Shown here piece after piece: positions 10,267 to 22,500 of a stretch of DNA of 64,000 nucleotides (positions are counted from its first letter, which is position 1; the number at the start of each line of letters is the position of its first letter). Both the position numbers and the translations under genes were made by a program. Source of the stretch: Casuarius casuarius (Eukaryota; Chordata; Aves; Casuariiformes; Casuariidae). A model generated the notes under the pieces. It was given only the letters and a program-made list of their open reading frames with translations. It made no database searches and was not told where the DNA came from. The stretch spans positions 4,868,605-4,932,604 of the forward strand of contig PTFA01000020.1 of the NCBI GenBank assembly GCA_003342895.1, given 5' to 3'.

Positions 10267-13200
10267 TTTTTAAATAAAAACATGAGCTGGAAATACACTG
10301 TGACAATACAGAAATTAAGGAAGAAACCTCAACCATCATTAAATGAGTGGCATACAGTTAAATTAATGCATTAGTTTGGGTGTAATGATTGTTTAAAATG
10401 AATATTCTATGTTAGGCTCCAATACACTTTTCCAGTAAACAGTCAGAATTTGCATGCAGTTTTATGTGATCCGGTACCCCAATCCTTTCTAAGAGTCAGT
10501 ATATTTAGGGTAGTACTGTGTTTTCCCGTTTGCCCCACTGGTAGGCTTATTGTATTATAGTGGTAACTAGAATATATAGAAAAAAATAAAATTGTGTCTA
10601 GGGAAAAGAAGATGAATGTTTGTTTTACCAGTCAGTGGGATTTTATACTAACTCTAACACTTACATTATAGAGAGAACCTAAGGTAACCCTACGGTAATG
10701 GAAGATTTAAAATGGTATTAGGTCACCTTTTTGCAAGTTGATATAATCAGCTTGTTTAGCATCAGAATTTGTTGCTCATAGTTTATTCTAAGTAGTCTTA
10801 AAGGTTAAAGCCTTGGCAAATTCTCATGCTGTTATTAATCAAGTGTCATGTCTTAAAGTATGTACTGTTTTATTAGAACTTGCAAGAATTGTTAGTTTTC
10901 TAACTTGCTGCCTCTTTAAAACATTCACTATTGTGAAAGCTTATATGTAATAGTAATATTTTAGAAAAAAATCTAAAAATAAACATCAAGCTGAAGACAA
11001 GAAAGTGGTTCTGTAAAATATTTTTTTGTTAAACAGTTGCTACTGGAACTTACTACCCTGTTTTTTAGCATATACTTGAAACATGGTGCTACTTCATAAA
11101 CAAATTAATCTGAAGATAAAAAACTTGCCATAAAGTCTAGTCTTTCAACAAGTTGAAACACGTTGTTTCGCAAGTAACCAACTTAATTGGAAAGCACGAT
11201 TTGAAGACAGTGCTACTTAGGAAACTGAGAACATGTTTTTAAAACAAACTGGCTGTGCTTCTGTGGTCTGGTACAGCAGTGTGGAGAANTGGGCATTTTG
11301 TCTTAAAGCACAATAGGAGAAGGGGCCAATTTAAGCACCTCAGATGAATGGTTATAGATTTGCACTCTAAAAAAGCAAGCATTCATTCTTCAGACTTTTC
11401 CATCCTACTTTAAATACCAAACGCTTTACAAAAAAAATCAGTTAGACTTGTTTTATGAATTACTGTGATGAAAATTTGTGTTTAGTTAGATGGGAGTACA
11501 GCAGTCAGTATTCTTGAAAAAACTGCTAGTGAATGCATGATAAAAACGTGACCTATTGTTTTTTCTGTCATACCTGTTTGTGTTGCTGTAGTGCAATGGT
11601 AGTCAATCTTTGGAGAGATGTTTCTTGTGCCAGTCTATAGTGTTGTCTTTCACTAGGGGGAAACAAACAAGCAAACAAACAAGTAGAGCCAGCTTGTGGG
11701 CAGTTTCTTCTTGTCACACTGTGCTGAGACAGCTGCATACTAGTAGAAATTTCTGTTTACCACAGTATAAAAGCAATAATGTAAACTGTAATGTCTGTGT
11801 ACTGGAAGGAGATGTTTACAATGGTAGCGAATAAAGAACAAGTTATTCCAAAATATTGTCAACACATCATTAGCGTGTTATGGTTCTTTTTTTCCAGCTG
11901 GCCATGCTCTTTGTTCATACACATGCATTGTGATGTAACAGGAAGTTTTATTCTATCTTCATTTTTTTTTCTAATTTCTGAGAATCTGTTTTAGAGTTCT
12001 TCTAAGGTTCTTTTCTGATAGGTACTGGGTTTGCATTTGTGTCTTTCCTAATAACTGTACAGCACAAATACTACATCTTTAGAAATGGTAGGCAGCAGAA
12101 CACCTCTGTACAGAAGCTGAACTGGATGGGGAAAAAGAGACAGGGTGGGGAGTAGAGGGAAACACAGCCAGAACAAATGTTACCTGGTTCACACACAACT
12201 TCTCGTTTTTAAATTAGCATCTAAGACATGTACCTTAGATCAAGCACTGAAAGAAATGAGTAGTAGATTCAACTCTGACTGCAAGATCTGTGCAAAATAC
12301 GTCTGTATTTAACTCTCAAGGCTAGTCAGGTACCACAGAGAAATGTACTTACATGCAAGTCCACCTAAAGTGGTTATTTCTGTTGTAATGGAAAGTCGTA
12401 AAATGGGAAAGTCGGTGTTTCCTCCACGTCTGATTAAAGCTTGTGTATTATGACCTTTAACCCTCCTTCCCTCCAATAAACTTCACAAAACCGTTTTTTC
12501 CTTACCAGTGTTACAGCTACAGTATGTTGTTTAGTCTCATTGCAACTACAGCNGTAAAGAAAGGTCTTCTGCTTTGCTAGCTGAGAGGCTTCTTCGTATC
12601 TCTTACCTCTTCGTTCTGTTCCTGACTCTAAAGATGGAGGCATCCCTTTTCCTCTTTTCAATTTCTTTTGGTCCCTACCAGGGGCAGAAGATCTTATTTC
12701 CTGGATCTATATTATATACAAAAAGCATATTGGTCTGGAAGGAGGCAGAGAGTTGTTTTGCTGAATTTCTGCAGCAAGAGAGCTGAACTGGTCTCCTTAG
12801 TAATGGACCAGAAATTTGTTCACAGAATATAAGACAATCTTACATGGCAAGGCATGTACTGCTGTACTCTGCTGCAAGCGGTAGAGCGTTATTGCTGCTT
12901 AAGGTGTGTCTTATTTCAGTTGCTCTTGAAATCCTAATTTTAAGAAGCTCTGTTTTAAGATTTATCTCCCAGCCTCCTACCAGCTATCTCCAGAATTGTT
13001 CCTGGGTTGCGTTTCTGGTGCTCATGCTCCAAAACCGGTGAAATACACAAAAAGGATTTTGTTTGAAGTACTAGGAAAAGCTTTCTCAGAGTTAGAGTAC
13101 AAGGGTTTTTGTTCTGGAGAGCAGGACTCCAGAAGCTGACTGGAGAGTGGGAGGAGAACTCTGGAGAAATTTTCTGGAGAAGGAATTTTTTTTCTTTTTT

Positions 13201-13844
13201 TTAAACAAGAAAATATTTTACCTGTATATCTTCTGCCATGCCTTCCTCACCATACAAACTATGTTAAGTAATTGACTCAGCTCCATTTGTATTTCTCAGG
13301 TGATCTTTGTTTCTACTTTTGCATTTTGGAGACCAACTGCTCCTGTTAATGCACTGAAGTGCCACTACAAGAAAATTACAAGATCTCACCTGTAGGAATT
13401 TATATCCCTTCAGAAGCATAAAACAGACCCTCTGCTACTGAGCCCCATTCCCCCCACCCCGACCAACAAAACCCCCAGATATCAAGTTGTTCAGTTATGT
13501 AAATACCAGTTATTTTAGAAAGTGGGAACAGGAATTAGGTATTCAGAGTATCTAAATTAAGATAGTGAGTACCCCAGAAAAGAGAGAAGAACTAGAGGTA
13601 AATTTTCTTCTAATGTGACATGCTTTGGTAAGTTATCTGCCACCATTTATTGAGAGCATTTTGCACTGTAGTTAAGAATAACTTCCTATACTTCATTCCC
13701 TGTATTTCCAGCACTGAAACATTCAAATGATGCTGCTGATGTCCAGCACATGTATAATGCACTTTATTATTAGCCACATTCCAGTTTCATATCCTCCACC
13801 ACAGTTCTATTTGTTTATAATATGTATTTATATTTTCACTACTG

Positions 13845-13850
13845 AATAAA
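13845..13850 (+). terminator. Candidate distal polyadenylation signal
   Basis: ACTGAATAAAGCAAC, a good AATAAA context with T-rich sequence upstream. It could end an extended ELMOD2 3' UTR of about 6.7 kb. No direct evidence of use. Confidence 0.3.
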
Positions 13851-16800
13851 GCAACATTTTAAACAAGCATTAACAGTTGCAAGTCCTGTTTGAAGTACTC
13901 ATAACATTTGATTCCAGACTATCTTACTGGGAGGAAATAACAGTAACATTTGTTCTTCCTACCACAGGATAAGGCTCAATAGTAGATGCAACTGCTTCAG
14001 TTTCATTCTTGAATTATGCTTCGGCTCATGTCTAAACCAGCAAGCTCTGGTCACAGACCAGCTTCTCCCAGAGTCACCTGTTGACACCTAGGTTGGAGGG
14101 AAGGGCTGGCAAGGGGCCAAGATAAGATTCTCTAGATAAGCAGCAGGCCAGGATACAGGCATGCTACACCAGGGAGCTACCCCTTGATAGAGACTGAGCT
14201 GACCTAACAGCCCCGACACTGTTCCTCAATGCTTTCTCAGTTTTTCAGATATTTCAGTCTAAGCCTGACTGTTTCATTTTCTGACAAAAAATGGATACAA
14301 CAGCATCAAGTATTTGTTTACAGTTAATACTTCATTTCTGATAAAATGCATCTTCTATCTACAGCATACCCCATTATTACCAAATTACCAAGAACTAGAA
14401 AAGACAAGCTTACAGTTAACACACTGACATGGGTACCAGAAGTTTGGAGAGTAAAGGTAGTGGAGTTGATCAACACGAATAAAACTCAAGTGGGTGGAGG
14501 CTTGGCAAGTTCTGCTTCCTACCTGTAATACCTAGATACAACTACAGTACCTTATCTATGGCTTTTTTTATTTATGCAAGTTGTAGACTTACAGTGCTTA
14601 TGCACCAGCTTAATTTTGTTGCTCCAAGTGTCCTGATGGAATTCAAACTCTTCCCTAGTTTGTGTCTGTACTGCACCTTGTGCTGAGAGACCCAGTTATC
14701 ACAGGTTCAAAATGCTGCTGCAAGACTAATGGTTAATAACAAAGAACCTGTGATACGAGGGATCTCAGAGAGCACCCAGCTTAAGAACCAGAAACAACTC
14801 TTTCCACACCTGGCTGTGCAGCTTACCAAGCAAAAAACCATCTCAGCTTTGCCAGCCACATTACGGCTATTTCCTTTCTCTTACGTACCCCTGTTCTCAC
14901 TAGCCTCTGCCATCTTCTTTTATAAAAGAGTTGCAAATTTAAAAGCTGTCTGGCTAGCAAAGGCTTAGCAAGTCTGAAGAACTAGAAGATACCAAACTAG
15001 GGCATAATAGCAGGAAACAGTAGCATAGAAATGTATTATACCTCTGAAATAGCACCTGCTAAGGTGTACATCTGAAAAAGGCTTTCGTTAACAGGTGACA
15101 TCTACTATAACAGAAGCCCCAGTGCCACTGTATCAGATCCCAGAAGATGCTCTTCTCTTTAGAATAGTTTTAATATCAAGTATTCAGTAGGTTTAATACA
15201 GAGTAACACTTAGTGAGCTGCCTGCTTGCCAAAAACTCTGTAACGCAAACCTTTACAAGCCCCAACAAACGCAACTCGCAGCTCTAACTCCTAGAATTCA
15301 GGAGCTGTACAATGCTATGATGAAGGGAATGTGCACCATTGAGCTTTTATATACTGTCGGTGTCTGAGTAGGTTGAAAAATANGGATGGGAAAGAAACTG
15401 ATAGGAGAATGACTTTTTGTGGCTATTTTTTATAGAGTACTCCATAAAGCAATCTTCCCACTCCCCCTTCACCCTGCTGCCTGTCCCTTGGCCGAGTGGC
15501 ATGGGAGGGCAACCAGCCACTGCTGCCACCAGGCTCCCCCCAAGCCAGACAAGCAGCATGCATCAGCATCCGGCCACAGGTTTCAGCTCTGAAGAGGAAG
15601 GAAAAGCTCCTGCTGCTTTCTGGCTGTGAGACTAACCAGCCTAAGCACACTCTACATTTCACAGATTGAAAAGCATCTCTATGTCAAAGCATACAAGGTA
15701 GAAGATACAGGTGCTTCTAAAGCCCTCCTGACTCTTGCTTGCACAGCATGCCTACAAGTACAGGTAAGTCTTTTCTTAAATACTCACTCACCTTTCCTTG
15801 AAGGTCTTCACATTGCTGCATGCTGGGCAGCTGAACTCCCTCCACAGTCATCCTCTTGCCAACTCCCATTCACCACTAAAGGAGAGGCTGTGGCAGATCT
15901 TGCCATCAGATAAGCAATTGCCAGGTGTCCACCTGGTGGGTTTCAGGTCCTCATCAGGTGAGCAGCTTCACCAAAGTATCCCAAGAAAATCAGCTCACCT
16001 GGCTGCTTCCTGTAGCAAAGCCACTCTTAAAGATGACCCGGCTTACGCTTACAAGTTTTCTTGACGTGGTTGGGTTAGCTAANAAGGTAAGGAAGACTAC
16101 AGGAGCAAAATGGCAACCGTTATAACCAGAGATCTGCTTGTGGACACCTCTTGTTACAACAGTTTTAACAGCAGAATAATTCTCATGATAAAAGTGGCAC
16201 CTCCAGCCTCGTTGGTAGAGCAAAGCTGGCAAGCTCTTTTAAGATAAAGAAATGTTTTCAATCTGTGATCTGTGCATCTCTAAGGGTGTGTGGAAGAAAA
16301 TCCACTTCACCATGACAGACTCCTAAAACAAATTTTAGGGGTCTGCAAAATGAAAAAGGTCAACGGTCTGCTTAGAGAAGTTAACACTTAGTGTTGAAGA
16401 CTACTGTGATAAATTATTTAGTTGCCAGGCATTACAATAAAGCATTCTGCTCTGGCCTTGGCATCCTAAGTTGAAACATTCAAAATCATATTCTTCAAAA
16501 TGGTGATTACAGCTTCAAATGAATGTCACAATTTGATACATGTTTAAACCAATCTGCAGGTTCATATGCAGAAAGACTGTACTGCTTTTTTAAATTGTTA
16601 TATGTAATCTACATAGGGCTAAAATACAAAGGAAAGAACTCTGATTATTACCAATACAAGAAAAAAAATCAACTATAAAATGATTGACACAACGGTAAGC
16701 AGTACTGCTAATTCAAAGCACTCAGAAATTGGCAGCCATTTTTTGCAAATTGACTTTATATATACAAATAGTGAGATGGCAAGTCTCAAAAGTAAATACG

Positions 16801-17252
16801 TATTCACTGAATAGAGCACACCCTAATCTGTTCTGTCACTGTTACAGTTTTGAGGCCGACATCTCAGCTTCCCTGTGAAAAACATTCTAATATTTAAAAA
16901 CTTAAAAGCATGCCTAATAAGCTGTGGCAAAACACAGATGGTCTATAAAATATCTGGGGGGGGGGGTGTCTAAAAAAGTGGCAGCAACTGTTGTCGCCAA
17001 ATGTAAACGTAACAGGGAAAAATAGTTTAATGAAACTGCAGTGCGAGAAGCTTACATGGGTTGCTTGTTGCAGATGGAATCAAACACATTCAAGTGTTAA
17101 ACAAAACAAGGCATGGAAACAGCAAATGTTTTTGTTCTGAAATCTGTTGTTGAAGAGCCAAAGTCATTTGCTTGTATAATAAAACGCAATCGCCTACTTT
17201 TCCCTCTAGCATGAGTTTAATAGTTAAAAAATCAAATCTGTGCAGAGTGTAT

Positions 17253-17258
17253 TTTATT
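17253..17258 (-). terminator. TBC1D9: Candidate TBC1D9 polyadenylation signal
   Basis: TTTATT on the + strand reads AATAAA on the gene strand, about 1.5 kb past the TBC1D9 stop. An ATTAAA variant lies nearby at 17216-17221. A nearer hexamer at about 18434 is interrupted by an N. The choice among them is an inference. Confidence 0.4.
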
Positions 17259-18158
17259 TGTTCACATTACCCTATTTGTGGTTAAAAACCACTTCATCTG
17301 ACAGTTTAAAAGCGTTCTTTTAAAACAAAAGAATTAAACAGCAACTTCTGCTAAAAAAGTCTGCAAGTTACATGGATGCAATGTACAGCAGTATAAAAAA
17401 AATCAACAGTATTCTACTGAAAATATTCTCAAAACAGCAAATAAAGTTTAGGCATGTAGGCATGATCCTGAACTGAACAAATATGAATTATAAAACAGCT
17501 AACAAAATAAAAAAAATCCTGAATATCTGTATAAAAGAAGCAAGGATTCAAAGTGCAGGTGCTCCAGTTTTCATTTTAACATATCATTCAGTAAGTTGAT
17601 ACAGGATACTATTCATTTTATATAAAGTGACAGTGTTCTCAGTAAGACTTAAACATTCAGTTACATTATCTTGCAGATTTTTTCATTACTTCTACTTTAC
17701 AGTGCTGTAAATGAAGACTTATGCAATACAAGTTTTTAATTTCTTAATCTAACAAGGATATAATACGTTGGTGGTAAAGGTTAGTTTTAAGAGCTAAGAT
17801 ATACAGGCTGTAGATCCAGCTATATAAGTATTTTCTATATTTAAAAACATCTTTTGATTTTTAAAAAGGGATTCTACCAATCTGTTTTGGTACCTGCATA
17901 CACTGTCTTTGGAGCACAACAGCAAAGCTGCTAAGTCCACTTGCTGGGAATTCAGCTCTGTGCAGGGCCACGGTGGAGATTTTCCCTTGGTGGTCACAGC
18001 TACGAAAGGGATTTCTCTCTGCTGGCTTCAGCGTAGCCAGAGATGGCCAAACCCCAGGAGAGGTAAATGGGCTCTGCCTTCTCTTGGGGTAGAAATTGTC
18101 ATGTTTAATCACATTTACCCGATGTACCAGCTAGGCTTGCAATGGACTTCTCACTTTT

Positions 18159-18206
18159 ACTTTTTACTTAAGAAAAGTACTGACTTTTTACTTAAGAAAA
18201 GTAATG
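18159..18206. repeat. 24-bp tandem duplication in the TBC1D9 3' UTR
   Basis: Two adjacent copies (18159-18182 and 18183-18206) of a unit beginning ACTTTTTACTTAAGAAAAGT, differing at one base near the end of the unit. Low divergence suggests recent slippage. Confidence 0.9.
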
Positions 18207-18223
18207 AGTGTACTTTTCTTAAG
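18191..18223. repeat. Perfect inverted repeat (stem-loop) in the TBC1D9 3' UTR
   Basis: CTTAAGAAAAGTA at 18191-18203 and its exact complement TACTTTTCTTAAG at 18211-18223 enclose a 7-nt loop. In the mRNA this could form a 13-bp stem. The left arm is also present in the first tandem copy, so two alternative pairings exist. Confidence 0.88.
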
Positions 18224-18785
18224 CAGAGGAAGTTAGGATCCAGGCAGATATCATTGCAGTGATCTTTCATATATTCAAGAAATAAAATATAAGCATACAT
18301 TAAAAACCATTATCCTCTTTGAAAAAGTTGTATGAAACAAAACTTATTCTTCATAGATGCTGCCTGGAACTTAATTTCACCTGAGGTCCTCTTCAGGTTG
18401 ACAGTGTCCCTTTAAATTTTAGGTACTTCCTATTTANTTTTTTTTTCAAGAATCAGACCTCTATAAAGGTCTGTTTTAAAAATGCACGCAAATATCTGCA
18501 TTAAGTTCACATTTAAAAATTAAGAACTAATCTTTACCATTTTATATTGACAGCAAGGTTAATAATACACACACTTCACTGACAACTGTTATTTTTTTCT
18601 GTATTTTGAATAAAATTTGCTTTCTTGTAACATTTCCCACAGAGTGATTATACTTCAAGATAGTTAAGTTTGCACCCCAAAGTTTTCACATTAGTGAAAA
18701 GTAGCACATTTTGAAAATACCAGGGCCTATGCCAGGTACTAATAAATACATAATAAAACAAAATAAATAAAAAAAAGACTGCCTT

Positions 18786-19511
18786 TCATCCCGACATAGT
18801 AGAGATTTCATAGTCACTAGCTGATGTTATTGGTTTACCCATCATCCTTACATTCTTAGCATTAGTAATCCTAGCCATCATGGACACAGGCTTGTCAAAG
18901 TACTTCACCAGTGCTGGCTCAGTCAAAAGGGAGGCTAGGAACTGCTCAAAGGTGATGGCCCAGTCTCTGTCAATGCTAGTGCTTCTACGAAGAGAAGTGG
19001 TGTGGTTGCTCCGTACCAAAACGGTGTCTTCACCTATGTCCTCGCAGTGCAGCTTTTCTTCTTCATGCGAACCTGCACTCAGTACTGAGTACGAGGACAT
19101 GGAACTGTCATCTTTTGTATCATCGTCGGAAATGAGCATGGAAGAACAGGCTCCGTTGTCCCTGGGAGAGGAGTCTTCGAGCTTAATATCTTCCATCTGC
19201 ATGCCCAGCGCGTTGTCAGTGCCAATGGCCTCCTCGTCGCTGGTAACGAGGCTGCCTTGGAACGGCTTGTGCTGCTCAAGGGGGTACTGCTGGTTCTCCT
19301 TCTTCTGGAATAGCTCGTTCTGGATAGCTTTGCTGCAGTTGTTACTGCTGCTGTCTGTCTCTTTTGTGGGCTGGATGGTGAAGAGCTTACCAACCTCACC
19401 TATCTCCAAAAGCAGGCTTGTCACAGCAGCAGTGGCATGGTACAGATCTTGTTCATTGGGGTCTTCACTGAACATATTATACATTGTTTTGCACAGTTCA
19501 ATGAACTGTCC
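18786..19511 (-). CDS. TBC1D9: TBC1D9 exon 21 (terminal, largest)
   Basis: Encodes residues 1026-1266 and the TGA stop. Starts [20 protein letters not shown] after a TTCAG acceptor. It holds a conserved helical part, a variable Ser/Asn/Gln-rich linker (around DSSSNNCSK), a conserved acidic Ser-rich stretch ([20 protein letters not shown]) and a conserved end ([20 protein letters not shown] ... YEISTMSG). The linker is where it differs most from the human protein. Confidence 0.95.
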   Translation of the reverse strand, partial: GQFIELCKTMYNMFSEDPNEQDLYHATAAVTSLLLEIGEVGKLFTIQPTKETDSSSNNCSKAIQNELFQKKENQQYPLEQHKPFQGSLVTSDEEAIGTDNALGMQMEDIKLEDSSPRDNGACSSMLISDDDTKDDSSMSSYSVLSAGSHEEEKLHCEDIGEDTVLVRSNHTTSLRRSTSIDRDWAITFEQFLASLLTEPALVKYFDKPVSMMARITNAKNVRMMGKPITSASDYEISTMSG

Positions 19512-22500
19512 CTGAACACAAAGGGAGGAAATATCAATGAGAGAGCAGGAAATAAATCCAGCTTTTGAGATCTACTAAATCAGTTTAAAGGAAGTTTGGA
19601 ATGGAGCCATGACGCAATGGTATATGATTAAACTGAAATTGGAAATAATCTGGGTAGTCTAGAAAGTATTTTCTATGACTGGGCAGCCACATATGTTGTT
19701 TCTCTGAAAGATATCTAAAATAAACTGTTGAATGTTCCTTCCAACAAAGGACAAATTTATTTCTCTGCAACCACAGGAGGGCAACAGAGGGTGAGCAGTG
19801 AGATCCTTAGCATTCACTTGGGTGGTGACACTTTCTTTGTTTGAAGGATGCTAAGTATAACTAGGGGTCTGATAAAACTAATGAGAAGTAACGAAAAATG
19901 AAGCAAGCGACCTGCAGCACTCTCTTAATTGGCAGGAGTAATCCAGTTGGATGTAAGCCTTTCAAAGTTCAAAACTGACTAATCAGAAATAGGAAGAAGA
20001 TGATTTACTTAAGGCTACCTAAAGTCCGAAGAATTGCTCCATGGGGAATAAACCTTTCCTATAGGTTAATGGAAGGAATAGCCATCCCACTGGGTCTTTA
20101 TCCTCCTTAGCTGCTATTGATCTAAGGTGAATAAGACTGACAGTATAAATTACAGAACACAGACTTCCTTTTTCAGGTAATGAGCATGAGACAGTGTATG
20201 CTAGCTGGTAATATTCAATGTCTTATCAGTTTTTGGCTGGAGATCAAAATAATATGCTTACATTCCTGTACTTGCATATCTCGTTTCTGGGATGTTTTGG
20301 GAACGGAACTGGTTCCAGTATGTTGAAAAAAACAAACTTCCATATTTCACTGACTGCTGCCTTAGTAAAAAAGTATCTGCTTCAAAACAAACCTCTATTC
20401 AGTAGATAATATATTGAATACTTATTGGTATATGAAAAAAGTTTCAAGTTTATGAAAAATAATTAAATGTCAGCTAAAGTACCTGATTCAGTTTGGGCAA
20501 GTCCTTTGTGATTTTTGCTTTGGATTTATTCTCTTGGCTCCACATTCTCAGGTAGTTTCGATTCTCTTGTGAGTTCTTCTTGCCTACTGTTAACAAATTA
20601 CCAGAGAGGCATGAAAAGTCCATCAAGAGACCTTAAATTAACACCTTTTTCCATCTTAAAAATGAGTATTTTTCCGAGAAATTAAAGACATAATTCAAAT
20701 GGAAAAACCATACATACCTTTGTCTGTTTTTAGACTCACTGTAACAAAACCATCATCTGCTCCTTGTTTGTTCCTGCTGTCTAGGCCAACAACTAGGAAG
20801 TATTATGGGGAGGAGAGAAAGAGTTCAGTGTGGTTTTAGATACATAACTACTTTTCATGTGTACAATGCAAAATAAAGAAAGCGCTTGCACCATTGAAAA
20901 TACAGAGTAAAAATGACAGGACTAAACTATGATTAATGTTTTTGCTTGTTCTTAAATCTGCTGAAGAATTCCATATAATTAATAATATAAATTCCATATA
21001 ATTAATAATATAAGTTCTTACACAAGGACCATCTTATGTTTCGTTTGTATAGCAGAATGACTTAGGCTGTGTTTGAGGCTCTAAGNAAGTTACCACAACA
21101 CAAACAGATACCAGAATGATATATGTTTGGTGATTATGTTAGTGCATTCTCTTTTGTCTATTAGGACTTAAAACTACTATCACTATTCTATCAATTGTTG
21201 CTGTATTTTCAAACAACCTTCCTTCCCCTGTTGTTTGGAAGATGGGGAATACTTTTCTTGATTCAGAGAGAAATTTAACCTCAGATATCTAAATGAAGAG
21301 AGTGTCATTTTAACACAACAGAGATGACAGATAGCCAGGTTCCCATTAGGGCACAGAAAGGTTTCAGCCCCCCAAACTATACTTTGATACATCTATTAGC
21401 TCCAGGTTTTTAGAATTTCCTAACATCTGCAATCCAAATGTATTTATTCTCATTCTCCATTAAGGCAAATATGCTGTATTTACTACAAAATTATTTCCAT
21501 AGCAACACACTGATGATATTATTTTGAGAGTACTTCTGCAACACACCATCCAGGAAAGCCTCAGTGTACACATGCCCATATCTTTAAAGACATAAAAATA
21601 TGTACTAAGACTGCACGCTCATTTTTACAGAAAACACTTCACTTATGGAGTTTAATCCAACAAAAAAGAAGCTTTCTAAGAAGACCTGGTGCCTGAAATG
21701 CATTACCCTGTCTTTTCATGCCTGAGGCAAGATGCCTACCGTGTGTACATTCTGGTGTGATGTCTTCAAAAAAGTACTGAGTGGCTTCAAAAGCAGAGTC
21801 TGGCTCTTCTTGCTCAGGGGATGGATCTAAGCAATATTATAAAATTCTTTCATTAAAAACCTCTACTCTTTAATTAAAAACTAGAACATATTTTCATTAA
21901 TACATTTAGAGTTTTACTTTCTAAAAGGAATAGTGTGAGAGTGCGCAGACGTATCAGAGGGACCAAAGGCAAGATGGTAGATCCTTTTGCTGAACCGCCA
22001 TTGGATGAATTTAGGAAATGATTTATCCTGTGTGTAGATTTCTGTTGGTTTTATTTTACCTTCCTACAAAGCCCCTTGTATTAGTCACTTGCTGTCAGAG
22101 AACAGGCTTCCTTTTGAATGTTTCACAATACTAATTAAAAAAAAAAAGAGGAGTGTTATGAAGCCAGTTATCATGCCTCTAGTAAACCATGATATGCTGT
22201 TTGGCTGATCAGTGGGGCTTCCACAAGGTCTTTGTTCTCTTGCTGTTGTCCACTCTTTCTGTTCTCAGCTGATCTGGCTTTTCCTCAGGATAATTCACCC
22301 TCATGGCATAGGCCACAGTCCAGGGAAGCAACGGGAGCACTGGTACTTTCTTCCCCCCCTTTCTACTCCTCTTGCCTCTAGAATTTTTCCACCTCCCCAG
22401 ACTGCGACAAGAGAGCTACTGCAAACCACTGGATTCGTGTCATCTTCCTACTTCCACAACTTACTCCCACCAAGTACTGCAGGTTTACTTCTAAGTTTCT

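Larger units (their letters stand above)
8116..17229. other. Convergent intergenic interval between ELMOD2 and TBC1D9
   Basis: About 9 kb between the tails of the two genes. It holds the CR1 fragment, a short (TTA)n tract at 10253-10266, an 11-G run at 16956-16966 and several AATAAA hexamers. Open frames here are short, have no recognisable domain and lack exon-like conservation that I can see. In mammals UCP1 occupies this position; I find no mitochondrial-carrier signature (P-x-[DE]-x-x-[KR]) in any plausible exon here. Confidence 0.7.
17235..18785 (-). other. TBC1D9: TBC1D9 3' UTR (estimated extent)
   Basis: Sequence after the TBC1D9 stop codon on the gene strand. It is AT-rich and contains a 24-bp tandem duplication and a perfect hairpin at 18159-18223. 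The downstream limit is set by the candidate AATAAA at 17253-17258. Confidence 0.5.

Noticed and set aside
15347..16232. Cluster of overlapping short open frames on both strands
   Set aside because: Frames are short, overlap on both strands and include Ns. No mitochondrial-carrier motif or other domain is visible. Checked in particular as a possible UCP1 remnant and not supported.
18880..19515. 211-codon open frame on the + strand
   Set aside because: It lies opposite TBC1D9 exon 21 and is explained as the antisense shadow of a real coding exon.
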